Shown here: in pieces, positions 19,025 to 29,760 of the stretch
Numbering within the stretch: position 1 is the stretch's first letter
Layout of the letters: the number at the start of each line of letters is the position of its first letter
NCBI GenBank assembly: GCA_015499995.1
Contig: JADNRV010000496.1
Coordinates: forward strand, 1 to 29,760
Length of the DNA: 29,760 bases
Source of the DNA: Flammula alnicola
Taxonomy: Eukaryota; Basidiomycota; Agaricomycetes; Agaricales; Strophariaceae
Reading direction: 5' to 3'
Program-made: the position numbers and the translations under genes
Notes under the pieces: generated by a model
What the model was told of the DNA's origin: nothing
What the model saw: the letters and a program-made list of their open reading frames with translations, nothing else
The model's database searches: none

Positions 19025-22000
19025 ATGCCCGAAATCGAAAGTTTTATCTCACGCATCGCGGCGTTGCCATCCGGTCCTGGCGTCTCCCTTGACGCGGCTT
19101 TACAGCCCGCCCTCGACAACGAAGTCGAGTTGAGGAAGTTATTTGCAACGGACAGGCAGAACACGCGTCTTGCTAACCCGCATGTTGGCCTTGTCGACAT
19201 CTTCAACGCGCCGGACGCGATCCGCACCACCAGAGCCAGGGTTGTTGAGGGAAAGGAGGACCTCAACGCCCAGTACGTTATGCCTCTCGCTGAGGAGAAC
19301 AGGAGGAAGGAGGGCGAGCCCTGTATGGTCGCCGATCTCGAAGAGTTCAAGAAGAACTGGTCCATCTTCACCGAAGGTTCTTTGTCTCAGCTCGTCGACT
19401 GGAACAACGTGGTTGCCGCTGGAGGATCAATTCTTGCTTGCTTGTTTCCTCTTGATGAGGAAGATAAGACATCCAAGCGAGCTATCAGGAAATACTATCA
19501 CTCTAACGCGTACCCGACTTCTGACGTGGACCTTTTCTTGTGGGGCATGACTCCTGAGCAGGTACCCCGTTTTCTGTCCTTTATTACTCGATCGATCCTG
19601 ACTCTTTGCTCAGGCAGAAGCCAAGATCAAGACCATCTATGAGGCTGTCAGAGACTCTGTTCCCTGGGACGTGACTTGCATTCGTACCAAGCACACCGTG
19701 TCAATTCACTGTTCGTGTTTTCAATTATCTACACACACTCGAGAACTGACGCGTCTCTGTAGCTCAATACCCATACCGCTCGGTCCAGATCGTGCTTCGC
19801 CTCTACCAGTCTCCTGCCGAGATTCTTGCGGGCTTCGACATCGATGCTCCATGCTGCGCCTACGATGGTGTGTCTTCAATCATTCAAACATTTGCATCGT
19901 TGCTCACCCATATTCATATTCCAAGGTGACCGTGTCTGGGCCAATCCACGCGCTATCGTGGCCATGATGCGCCAATGTAACACGGTCGACGTGACGCGTC
20001 GATCGCCTTCGTACGAAATCAGGCTCGCGAAGTACTCCCAGAGGGCCTTTGAGGTTTACGTACCTACCCTCAAGCGCGCCGAGGTCGACCCGACTGTGCG
20101 CCTTCCTTTTCCTTTGAGAGAATTACCGTTAACGTGGCCTCTATTGTAGATTTTCGAACGTTCCATTGCTAGGATGGAAGGTCTCGCTCGTCTTCTTGTC
20201 TTGGAGAAATTGGCAGACGATGGAATGCGCACGGCTTTCCTCCAAGGCAGACGGAACCTCCGCGGGCGGCCCGATACAAACAATGGTCATTACAGGCGCA
20301 ATAAGCGAAAGTATAAAGGCGACCTCAAAGCCGAGACCGGAATGGGGATCGAGATGAACGATTACGATGTCGCGTCTCTTCATATCCCATATGGTCCTGG
20401 TTGGGATGCTCGTAGGATCGATAAGCTGGTCTATCAAACGGTATGTACCATTGCCATGCATATTTTTTACGTCGTCCTGACAGTCTTCTCTGCTTTTAGG
20501 ATCTTGGAATGAACTGTAAGCACCTCGCAGATATCTATGGATGATTACTGACCGCATATGACAGCCACCTTTAACCCGAAGAATAAGGGACGTCGTCTCC
20601 ATCGTCATCCTGCATTCTTCGGTACTATAGATGAGTGCTTGGAAGATTGTTGCGAGGTAAATCGACAAATATATGCGTCTTCCATCCCACTTATTCGATG
20701 ACAGAATTGCCCGCAACCCATCGACGACGACGAAGTGGCATTGCAAAAGGAAGAGGATGAAATTTATATCAGCGGACGCATTAAGTACGTTGTTCATGCT
20801 TTCTCCTCCTCTTTAAAAATTTAAAGAAGAATTTAATTTTCTTCCCGCAGATTCATCGAGGAGAACCCCGGCCGCCAAAGCATCACAGGCAGCTTCAACC
20901 CCATTGATGTCGGAGAATGGAGCGACCAAGTCTACATCAAACCCACCCAGCAGCTCTTCACTGCCATTGCTGCACATGACAGGGCCGCGGTGCAGAAATT
21001 ACTCCAAGAAGGTATCGAAGTCAACCAACGCGACTACGTTGGGCGCACGACTCTTCACGTTGCTATTTTCGCCAAGGCTGCTGATATTGCATGTGATCTG
21101 ATCGATGGTGGTGCGAGGATTAGTGCAAGGCTCGCTGATGGTAGAGCTCCTTTGCATCTGGCCGCGCAGTATGATCAAGTTACTGTCATCAAGAAGTTGG
21201 TTGAGCAGAATGCGAAGAACGTTGCGGAAGCGAAGAAGAATGAGTTGGATGGTGAGGACGACGACGAGAAGATGGATACGAAGGATGCGACTGGACGTCC
21301 TTCATCTGAAGATGATTGGAGCTCTCATGATGACGAGGATGTCGTGATGTCAGACGCTGATGCCGACGATGAGGGCTCGGACGAAGGCAACTCGGACGAC
21401 GACGACGCAAATCCAGGCAAACCCAAGAAAGCCGGCGATCCTGCTTCATCCCAAGAGAAAGCCGAAGATGCTGGTGAAATTCCCGAAGAAGAAGATCAAC
21501 CTGATATCATCGACATCGACGCACTCGACTGGGACTTTGGCTTCTCTGCCGTCGCTTACGCCGTTCTTTATGCCTCTCTCCCCACTTTCAACGCACTCGT
21601 CGAAGCTGGCGCGGATCCCAAGCTCCCTACTAAGCACACTACCTTCAATCTCCCTCTGCATCCCTTGACCCTCACCATCCTCAGAGAAGACGAAGATGAA
21701 GCTTGCAAAGTCGCGGAACGGCTCCTCCAACTGCCCTCGGTGTCCTCGTCCACGGCGAACGACCAGATGCGCACTATTTTCCACTCTGCGGTTACGGCTG
21801 GCCGGACGAAGCTTGTCGAAACAATGCTGCGCTGCGACCCACATGCAAGTGCTGCGATCAACTTCCCTGCCGTGCAATACCAGAACGTAACCTTCCCTGT
21901 GGTAACTGCTATTAGCAAGAGACATTTCGGAGTCCTTGGAGTTATGCTTGCGTATGGTGCCAAATTGGAATTGGCGGAAGAAGATGTAACCAACGCTCTA

Positions 22001-25000
22001 GATGCTGCGTGAGTCGATATCCTGCCTTACGTTTGTTTATGTCCTAGAACTCTAACCTTGCTTTTGCCTTGACATCTGGAATAGTACGCCTGAGGTTAAG
22101 AGACAAGCATCTTCCTATGGTGCAGTCAAGAACTACCTTCATCTTGCATACCAACCCCTCGAGGTCTCCATGCGTCAAGGCGACGACATCTCCAAGCTTC
22201 TCATTGCACTAGGAGCGACTACCGACTTCGGCTTGAAGCGTGTCCTAAACCCATATTCTAATGTGAACGAGCGTCGTACGCTAAAGGACTGGGTCGATTT
22301 CGCTGTACTACAGCTTGCAGACAAGATTGCATGGAAGAGGGCAGAGGCCAACGTGGCTGCGTCCATGGACACGGCAACCGGTGCCAAATCCGAAGAGGAA
22401 GCGAAGCCAGCAGTCAAGTCCGGGTGGCAGGCGTTCTATGAGCAGTACTACGACACTCTCACAGTCAGCGAAGCTGACGCTGCAAAGATAGCGGAAGAGG
22501 CCAAAGAAAAGGCCACACAGCAACGGAAGGAGGAGCTCCAGCGCCTCGCCGACCTCAAAGAGTTCCTCGTTGAAATTCAAACAACCCTCATTGCTCACAA
22601 CGCTAAAACATGGAAAGAAGTTTATCCCTCTGTTGAGTCCGAGGCTGTGGCCACAACAAAGAGTGAAGATCACAAGAAAACGATTCTTCAGCCATCCAAG
22701 GTCAAGGTCGAAGAACAGTACAGTTATGTGTACTTAACGAAGTCATATCAACGCCAGAACGTTCCGCAACACCTGACCGAGAGATATGATGAACTATATG
22801 AAGCGTGTTATGCCGGGGACAACGACAAAATTCAGAGGTTGTGCTTGCCCATCGAGGGTCAGAGCGCGATTGTTGCTCTAGGTGTTCCATTGCCCTTGAA
22901 CATCTCAGTCAGGATGGTAGATCGGTCAATGTCACTATACGATCAAAACGGCGAGCTAGCTTTTATGTCTGGCAAATCGCTATTGCTGATCCATTTTACT
23001 TTGCGCAAATAGGTTATACGCCTCTGTTCGCTGCCATTAGTGGTCGTCGCTGGTCAACAGCAAAGCTTATCTTAGCAATTGCAACAGCGCAGTATGAACC
23101 AGAAGATGATAGCGATCAAATTGAATTCAAGGTTGATGTAGACATGGGTGAGTCTTCGACTAATTTAAAATTTTCTTTTTGTGGAAATATTAAAATTAAT
23201 TTGTTCAACATAGATGACGATGACGGTTCCGATAACGACAGCTGCGCTTCTGACGATTCGGAAATTACAGTTGAGCGGCAGCAAATTAAGTTCGTCGACA
23301 TTGCCACTAGACCGTCAGCTGTGAAATCCGAAGTCCATCCGAAGAAGATGCTGGAAGGCACTAATGTACGCTGGTGCAAGCCATTCTCCTCCACCTTGGT
23401 TGGTCCCCAACAAGGTTACGCAAATCCTTTGAGAAAAGCAGTAGTCGACAACGACCTCGAGGCATTCGTTCACATCGCCAATCTCTATCAATCGTTACCC
23501 CAACCACTGGAACTCGGAAGCGATCTTTTACCAGTTATAATGGAACAGGACCAGCCTGACATATTGGACGAATATATCAGACGTACAGGAGCTGGCGTGG
23601 ATGTCGATGGTGCCAGAAAGGTGGCTGGGCTGAAAGAGGGAGAGGGAGAGTTACCTGTCGCCACGAATGACGAAAACAAGATGTATCTGGGTCTGAACGT
23701 TCATGGGAAGAAACGCATGGATTTAGCAAAGAAGAATGACCCCAACGCGACATACGACGATGGGGACAGCGCTGTGCACCCCTTGGTCTGGCAGGCGGCA
23801 CTCGGAAAGGCCAAAGGTATAATCACTTACCTTGCGTCTGACCGCCCTCTTGCCGCATACAAGTTCTACGCATCCACCCACTCCGATCCTAAAGCTATCT
23901 GGTTTAGACGCATGCTTGGGGTGAAAGGCTCGGGGAAGACGGAGAGTGATCTGGAGAAGCAATTGTCATTATGGTTGGGTTGGATTATAAGCCCGCTGGG
24001 AGAGTCGCCTCTTACTGCTGCAATCCTCGGTAACGACGTGGACATTGTGAAACTTCTCGCAAAGTTGCAGCCTAATTTGATCGCTCAGGCTTTGCAGACC
24101 AAGTACGTGGCATTTCCTACAGCATGAACTTCATTTCTGACATTGATTCAAACCTCAAAGGATCAAGTTCGTCGGAGTGAATCCTCTTACCCTGGCAGTA
24201 CGCAAGCAATGTGACGTCAAGATTATTGATTACCTCCTGTCGAGGAAGGTATCCGCCACGGAGCGAACATTAAACGACGGGTATGTTATTCATTGATCTG
24301 CTCTTCATTTTTCAACTTAAAAAATAAAATAATCTAGATGGAATATCTATCACCAGATCTGCGAGCTGAATAATGGTGACTTGCTGGAACATCTGCTGCG
24401 CAAGCTGCCAAAGGATGTAAATGAGGTGTTATTGACCCAACAGTCGAAGACCCGTCTCAATACGGTGATTTATATTTCTGTCTTTAAACATTAGAATCTA
24501 ACAAGAAGTTCTCATCGCCTTCAGCCGCTCCATGTTGCAGTGAAGAAAAGCGCGATACGTCCTGTCAAGATTCTTCTCGAACACAACCGATCCACGCTGC
24601 TCGTCCGAGACGTCGACGGGCAGACACCGCTTCATTGCTCCGTCAAAAGCTCGTACACGGAAATCACGAAGCAGCTTCTGGCCGCATCGCCTCCACAGGC
24701 CATATACATGGAGAACTGCGTCGGCATTACTCCACTGGAGACCGCTGCACTCGCGGAGCTCAGAAATCGCATGCACCTATACAACACTTCCCCCGACAAT
24801 TATTATAGTGGATCCGAAGAGCTCATTCCAAGCAGCCCCGACATTTCAGGCAACCCTGTGAGCCTGTATTTGGCCAATGCGGACAAGATTGTAGAGATGC
24901 TTGACGTCCTCAAAGACAGCCAGGGAAAGTACAAGGCGAAAGTCATGGCGGCGATAACGAAGTGGGCTACAGACAGGGAGAAGAAGTTGCAGGTGTTGAA

Positions 25001-25403
25001 GAAGAGAGACCAAAAGGCGAAGGAGGAAGCGGAGGAGCGCAAGAAGAGGGAGAAACCTCCTGCAAGGCCAGTCAACCCGACAGACACGGCCGACGTGCGC
25101 ACTGTGTGGACCCTCCTCCAGGAAGCGTGCAAGACCCATGCAGCCTCAGCCGAGCATCGCCAACTCATCCACCTTTTCGAAGTGCAGCAATCCGTTGGCG
25201 CCACGCTTGCCAGTGTCCGCGGCGAGGAAGCAAAGCAAGAGTTCTACGCAAACCCGTCGCACAACCGCTATCGCTCGCGCAGACAGATGAGACGTCGTCA
25301 TCAAGTTGAAGGAGAGTTGGAGGAAGAGGAGGACGAGGACAGGAAGGAAAGGCGCATGAGCATGGTGTTCCCTTATTTGCGCAACGGCGCCGATACCCAT
25401 TGA
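19025..25403 (+). CDS. Giant NTase-like / ankyrin-repeat protein
   Basis: Fifteen exons: 19025-19561, 19614-19710, 19763-19867, 19926-20095, 20150-20440, 20500-20515, 20565-20656, 20705-20784, 20851-22008, 22085-22950, 23013-23147, 23214-24102, 24161-24280, 24338-24464, 24525-25403. All join in frame (about 1853 aa). N-terminal region: GGS at 133-135 and SDVDLFLWG (Asp 167, 169), the G-S...DxD signature of nucleotidyltransferase folds, with more than the usual spacing. Then QYPYRSVQIVLRLYQSP, FDID..CC and RRSPSYEIRLAKY, a block I recall from ankyrin proteins of Dictyostelium and other eukaryotes. Ankyrin repeats at about 490-590, an acidic Asp/Glu linker at about 595-670, further repeats in the middle and at about 1562-1620, then a Lys/Glu-rich coiled coil near 1715-1745. 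Cellular role unknown. The intron at 22951 starts GC. An upstream ATG at 18947 is possible. Confidence 0.88.
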
Positions 25404-25984
25404 GCAACCAGGAGTTCGGATTTTGGTTGGAACGTAATGCACTTATATCTCAGACTGTTCTTACATGAGTGATGACCGATGTCGAAGGTCCTTGTGTGTA
25501 AATGTAAATTGAATCAAGTTTTCTTGTGTATCGAACGGATAGCAGCCTAGATAAGTGACAACGAAACCGTAGGACTGCAAGTCGAGCCTCATCGATTATT
25601 ACAGATTGTATTGTCTTATCCGGACCTGGCCGGAAGATTATCTCAGTTGAGTTTTGTAGCCCTTCACCAGTCAACTTTGGCTGCGAAGTTTTTCATTAAG
25701 TATATAATTACTCCCTTTGAAGGGCAAAGATTGTCTACCATTGGTGGGGTATTAGATTGAATTGTCAATACACATAGCATGAAAGCCCCACTCAAGCATG
25801 TCAACTGAATTGGGCTTCAGCCTATCACCTCGTCTGTAATAACTCGTAAAAGATATATATTACCCATACAGAGATGGCGCCTGCAAGATAGGACGAGATA
25901 CGGGAGAGTTAATGCGCGAAATATGGCGATGAGAACGAGAGTGACTGACGGCGCCCGATGGATCTGTGTCCAATACATTCAATG
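25404..25984. other. Convergent 3' intergenic region
   Basis: About 580 bases between the tail-to-tail ends of the ankyrin and POM34-like genes; presumably 3' UTRs. If the last intron of the minus-strand gene is retained, its coding frame would extend to 25860. No other gene or repeat was recognised. Confidence 0.4.
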
Positions 25985-26889
25985 TCAATCTTCTAGTGTC
26001 TCGTCTGGAATAATCCTTGAAAGATATGACCCGTCCAGGGCTCCTGTAGGAGAAAAAGGAGTCCGGGTATATTATTGCCTGAACATCCGAAAAAAGGAGT
26101 GACTTACGGCCTACATCCGAGGAAGAATGCTTGCCACGGTACGCAGAAATAACTGGACTAGGCGTCGAAAGAAATTCGGACGTAGATGACGCCTGGGTAT
26201 TTGTTGAGGAAGATGGAGGCACTGTGTAATGCAGCACCCGCGAAGGCGTGGATACGGGCGATTGGGCGTAGGGTGCTGAGGAAGATGAGAGGCTGATTGA
26301 AGCAGAAGTGAGAGATGTAGAAGCTGATGGAGAAAATGCAAAGGGTTTTTGCGGTTGAGGGCTTGTCTAAATAAAGGAGGATGGAGTTAATTGCACCTTC
26401 GGCGACGAGCATTATGAAAAATTACGGACGTGGGGTGATAGAACTTTGAATGCTCGTTTGGGCGTTGCTAGAGATGCTGTTGGTACCTTGGGTTTCGCAG
26501 GAGATGTCACTGGAGGAAGTGGCGCGCGGGGGTACTTGATGGCATACGCAGCTTCGAGGATGTTGCATCCTACTAGAAGCACAATGGAGATTTCTAGTTG
26601 ACAGAAAAGTCAAGAGCTCAGCTCCAAGACCGACGCAGCAAGCTCAGAGTTACTTACCTGCAATACAGAACCACTCCCAAAACCATTCAGCGGACCAAGT
26701 CTCATGATAAGTGAATTTCAGGATCCTTCTCGACGCCGAAGGCACAGAGGGTATTGGCAAAAGGTACGACAATATCAACGTCGTGACTAGGCATAGTGCA
26801 TTAAATCGGAGTCGTTGAACAGCTTCCGCTTTGTGGGGCTTGAGGTGGTTCGCCACTCTGGATATCAAGGAGACTTGTTTGGGTGGCAT
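25985..26889 (-). CDS. Two-TM membrane protein, POM34/NPCC-like nuclear pore component
   Basis: Exons (minus): 26889-26658, 26593-26430, 26366-26108, 26043-25985, in frame, about 237 aa. The start is the ATG giving MPPKQVSLISR. Two hydrophobic segments are visible: about residues 29-47 (LCLVTTLILSYLL) and about 76-95 (ISIVLLVGCNILEAAYAI, joined across intron 1), separated by a WSAEWFWEWF motif. The rest is a Ser/Pro/Thr-rich tail with many SP sites. Short fungal proteins with this two-TM plus S/P tail layout are annotated as nuclear pore membrane component POM34 (NPCC family), which anchors the pore with Ndc1 and Pom152. The assignment rests on layout and remembered family look, so it is moderate. 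The last intron is open if retained, giving an alternative longer basic C-terminus to 25860. Confidence 0.65.
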
Positions 26890-27183
26890 ATCAAAGTTTT
26901 GATATATGTAAGAATATGGTTCTGATATAAGACCGTTCAACAATAAATCGGGGAATGTGCTCGAGAACGTTGAAGACGCCTGTGGTGGTGGTTGACAAGA
27001 AAAAGAATGTGCACGTGCCAGCAACGCGAGCGCGTCAGTGTCGCGTCGGTCTTTTTAGTACATGCCTCGCGAAGATTGCCTAAATTTCTTGGAATTCAAT
27101 TTCAATGCTCGAGATAACTATTAACTATTTTAGAGGAAATTGGATAGGTTCTTAATATTTTCTGATATACGACACAAATCGCA

Positions 27184-27811
27184 TCAGAGCTTCGTTTCTA
27201 AGTCAGATATGTACGCGCCTTGAGCCGAGGTGTTTAAAGCTCGGCTCCCCCTCAAGTGCATCACTCCACTCGTATGAGGCGGAGGATTTTCCCTGACAAA
27301 GTGGTGGACAGTTGGCGCGTCCAGCATGGCGATGAGGGTATCCATGAGCTCGCGAGAGGGCATTTCGTCCTGAAGAACAAATAGCCGCAATACTTTGAGA
27401 AGTTATCTGCATACTATGAGCATTCAAGTTGACAGCGTGGCCTTGTCAATTTCTCAAGGAACTGGCTTACTCTCAGCCCTGCCAGTTGGACGTTAGGATT
27501 CTCGTCATTCAGTAGACGCTTAAGAGCACGCATGGCTTTCTCCACAACGACCAGGTGGTTTTGATTACCTATTTAAAGTTCAGAGCAGTAACATTGAACA
27601 TTACAGTCGAGGCTTACCGATAGCATCATTACTCTAGAGATTCCCGACATCGTTCGCCCTAGGATGGATATCGATGACGAACGAAAGGGTTTCGACTAAG
27701 ATGAAGGACCATTTACAGCATCACTGCGAAAATAGTTCTGGTTTTACGCTCAATTGAATCCAGTCCACGTAAGAACTCGACAGACTGTATGGCGGCGACG
27801 GCGAGATGCAT
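27184..27811 (-). pseudogene. Decayed ARM/HEAT-like gene remains
   Basis: Minus-strand pieces form a broken exon chain. ATG 27811 reads MHLAVAAIQSVEFLRGLDSIE, with an intron joining to ETLSFVIDIHPRANDVGNL, which is followed by an in-frame TAG. Then SNDAIG, an intron, and NQNHLVVVEKAMRALKRLLNDENPNVQLAGLR, a helical ARM-like repeat. The final piece, VLRLFVLQDEMPSRELMDTLIAMLDA, runs to a stop at 27184 but is one base out of phase with the preceding donor. With a stop and a phase mismatch, I call it a pseudogene; a mis-set intron is possible. No specific family was recognised. Confidence 0.4.
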
Positions 27812-28018
27812 TATGCGCCCTCTGGACACGCACTAGCAACCCATGTCGTCGTGTATAAGTCTGGTCCTAAGATCTGAACTTCGGTTGGGGTTTAAATTTC
27901 AATCATCCAGCCGATTACATTCATTGGAAAATACGGAATCCATGCATCGCTGACAGGTTCCAGACGGAAAGAGATGAAGTTTTTCACGAAATTCACTGCA
28001 GCAAGAAAAAAAGAGGAC

Positions 28019-28034
28019 CTGATATTTATATCAG
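28019..28034. repeat. Short perfect palindrome
   Basis: ctgatatttatatcag: 7-bp arms around tt, between decayed gene pieces. Its function is unknown and it may be chance in AT-rich DNA. Confidence 0.5.
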
Positions 28035-28306
28035 CATTCATGCATGAAGAACAGGGGACAAAAGGGATCAGAAGGGGGTGCCCGAAAAATTGAGCTGTGG
28101 CGGGCATTTTCGGCAGAGAAGTACGAAGACCGTCGTGATAAAACATCATTCGAAGATCGCAAAAAAAGGTACTCACATGAGGATAAGCTACACCAAGTTC
28201 TGGGGATCGTTAAAAAAATTCAATATCATCAGAAGGTATCACCAGAACTTGATCTGAAAAGATGAAAAGTTAGAATATGAAACGAAGGACGCGCAGAAGA
28301 GCAAGA

Positions 28307-28474
28307 TCAGAATATTTCGAAAAATACAGCCTTGGATTTGTCGTCAAATGTACTCTCCGAAGAGAACACATCAGGCGGTAACTCCATAGTATCATCCGAA
28401 AAAGAGAAAGAAAAGAAACTCACCCCCACAAGACCAAAAACCGCGTCATCTAGTGGTCGAACGAGGACAGGCAT
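28307..28474 (-). pseudogene. Possible 5' exons of the decayed ARM-like gene
   Basis: On the minus strand ATG 28474 opens a 17-codon exon (MPVLVRPLDDAVFGLVG) ending at a strong GTGAGT donor at 28423. A 42-nt intron ending gag joins it in frame to LPPDVFSSESTFDDKSKAVFFEIF, closed by TGA at 28307. The peptides look like real protein rather than random frame, but the second exon meets a stop with no donor. It may be the head of the gene whose remains lie at 27184-27811; that link is inference. Confidence 0.3.
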
Positions 28475-28879
28475 GAAAGAGGTCGACCCCGGTTCAACGG
28501 CGAGGGTTCTTGACCATCGAAGCTTGAAGGATGAAATTTATTCGAACCGCACCGAGTTATATACGTCTCAAATAGTATTAATTACGTAATATAAATTATA
28601 TTACATAAGTATTGAAGACCGTGTCGGCGCGCGGAGGTTCTTCAATTCACAGCTTGCCCAGGACTGTTGCCTACCACCAACAGCCCGCGCTGAAATCCGC
28701 CAGGCAGCCCCCATTGGCCAAGCCTCACCTCAAAGACGACATAGGCTAAAAATCACGGCCAATAATTAGCCTCGAATATCACCAACTTCCGACATTCCTT
28801 CAATAGTAACGGAGCGGGCACTTCGTGGCCTATCTGGCACTTCCCTCACTCTCATTTCCACCTTTTATAATTTCCAGTC
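28475..28879. other. Intergenic region upstream of the SH3 polarity gene
   Basis: About 400 bases with an AT-rich part (28550-28615) containing the palindrome gtaatataaattatattac at 28586-28604 (9-bp arms around one base). The rest is GC-richer, probably promoter and 5' UTR of the gene starting at 28880. No coding segment was recognised. Confidence 0.4.
28586..28604. repeat. Perfect 19-bp AT-rich palindrome
   Basis: gtaatataa, one central base, ttatattac. Found in an intergenic AT-rich stretch. It could be a chance feature or a relic of an element end. Confidence 0.5.
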
Positions 28880-29760
28880 ATGAGCGTCGACACACGGAGG
28901 GTACACCGTCAGGATACCTTCGATTTACGCGAACAAATACATGCGGAGGACAGCCAGCACCTCCAGGCGCATGCCGATGCAGCTATGAACTACGGAACCG
29001 ACGACGAAGAACATTCGGTACTCGAAGAAGATTCGGAAGCTGAAGAGGGCGAAGATTTTATTGACGAAGATGGCTCCTCGACGCTCTCGATACCCAATGA
29101 ATCTATCGACTTCGACATGGTGTACGCACTACACAGTTTTGCAGCTACGGTTGAAGGCCAAGCAAATGTTGTCAAGGGGGACAGTCTATATCTCATGGAC
29201 GATAGTAACAGCTACTGGTGGCTAGTTAGAGTCCTCAAAACCCAAGAGGTTGGGTATATCCCTGCTGAGAACATCGAAACGCCTTTTGAACGCCTTGCGC
29301 GTTTGAACAAGCATCGTAACGTTGATGTAAGTCCTCATATATCTCTTCGTTTTTATTACTCCGAATTTAATTTCTCCTGCAGCTCGCTTTGGCTACACAA
29401 GCAGAACAGCAAGAAAGCCTTTTGGCGGCCCAAGATCGCGTTCGCAACAACGTCTCGTTTGGCAATGGTCCGAGTCCCTCACCAGATCCCAACTGTAATG
29501 GTGGCGGCAACAATAGAAGGAGTATACATTTCAACTCTGTTCGCTCTCATCATCGCTATATTCCACCCCTTCGCGATGGAGAAGTTGAAGACGAAGACGA
29601 TGAATGGGACGTTGAAGGGTTTGAAGACGAAGACATGGACCTCGCCGCGGAGCAGATGTATATGCAAAGCATGGACGAAGACGACCTTGCTTCTGCAATG
29701 GACCCCGATGATGGTATGCAATGGGATGACAGTGCGGCCGACATGCAAAGACAGTTACAG
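28880..29760 (+). CDS. BUD14: Bud14/Tea4-like SH3-domain cell polarity protein (5' part)
   Basis: Exon 1 is 28880-29326 (149 codons) and exon 2 starts at 29383 and runs off the window, in frame. The N-terminus is acidic (SEAEEGEDFIDED). An SH3 domain follows at about residues 80-135: ALHSFAATVEGQANVVKGD, SLYLMDDSNSYWWLVRVLKT, then QEVGYIPAENIETPFERLARLNKHRN. The ALxSF, WW and GYIPxxNIE positions are the ligand-binding SH3 signature, and the ETPFERLARLNKHRN extension is characteristic of Bud14 (budding yeast) and Tea4/Wsh3 (fission yeast). Those proteins recruit PP1 phosphatase and regulate formins at growth tips; the same role here is inferred. A strongly acidic region follows (EDEDDEWDVEGFEDEDMD). 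The C-terminal half lies outside the window. Confidence 0.9.
   Translation, partial: MSVDTRRVHRQDTFDLREQIHAEDSQHLQAHADAAMNYGTDDEEHSVLEEDSEAEEGEDFIDEDGSSTLSIPNESIDFDMVYALHSFAATVEGQANVVKGDSLYLMDDSNSYWWLVRVLKTQEVGYIPAENIETPFERLARLNKHRNVDVSPHISLRFYYSEFNFSCSSLWLHKQNSKKAFWRPKIAFATTSRLAMVRVPHQIPTVMVAATIEGVYISTLFALIIAIFHPFAMEKLKTKTMNGTLKGLKTKTWTSPRSRCICKAWTKTTLLLQWTPMMVCNGMTVRPTCKDSY

Noticed and set aside
28044..28265. Plus-strand Lys/Glu/Asp-rich 73-codon frame
   Set aside because: Low-complexity charged reading with no splice partners or motif; antisense to decayed gene remains.
1..29760. tRNA, rRNA or CRISPR features
   Set aside because: No cloverleaf-like tRNA pattern, rRNA-like conserved run or regularly spaced repeat array was recognised by eye; a dedicated scan was not possible.

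Overview
The window is nuclear DNA from a filamentous fungus, almost certainly a basidiomycete of the Agaricomycetes type. Genes are dense and split by many 45-65 nt GT-AG introns. The gene set (HET-domain protein, CYP63-like P450, TAP-like hydrolase, DUF6697 protein, tyrosine-recombinase retroelement) is typical of mushroom genomes. No rRNA, tRNA, CRISPR array or bacterial-type operon was seen. Every family name below comes from reading motifs by eye, without database searches.

Layout. 1-2117 (-): HET-domain gene broken by two one-base frame shifts, both at G runs. 2715-5078 (+): cytochrome P450, head to head with the HET gene. 5079-7688: a long gene-poor stretch with GCTTT-rich low-complexity blocks and a 282-bp foldback/MITE-like element bounded by TA. 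7689-10080 (+): twelve-exon secreted or membrane-anchored TAP-like alpha/beta hydrolase, followed at 10224-10472 by a decayed extra copy of its last exon. 10652-10818 (-): an orphan exon-like fragment. About 10850-16330: a DIRS-like tyrosine-recombinase retrotransposon on the minus strand (gag, reverse transcriptase, RNase H, tyrosine recombinase). Its gag-3'/pol-5' block has been moved and flipped into the middle of the RT domain.

16442-18197 (-): a seven-exon DUF6697 gene whose 5' part grew by tandem duplication of phase-0 exon plus intron units. 19025-25403 (+): a 15-exon gene for a protein of about 1853 residues with an N-terminal nucleotidyltransferase-like region and ankyrin repeats. 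It includes a 16-nt micro-exon and a probable GC-AG intron. 25985-26889 (-): a small two-transmembrane protein resembling fungal POM34/NPCC nuclear-pore components. 27184-28474 (-): decayed ARM/HEAT-like gene remains. 28880 to the window end (+): the 5' part of a Bud14/Tea4-type SH3 polarity protein.

The genes do not form an obvious pathway. P450 and hydrolase are accessory metabolism or secretion genes, HET is a self/non-self or cell-death factor, and the right half is mostly housekeeping. The most unusual structures are the rearranged DIRS element, the exon-amplified DUF6697 gene and the NTase-ankyrin giant. No clearly new multi-gene system was found.
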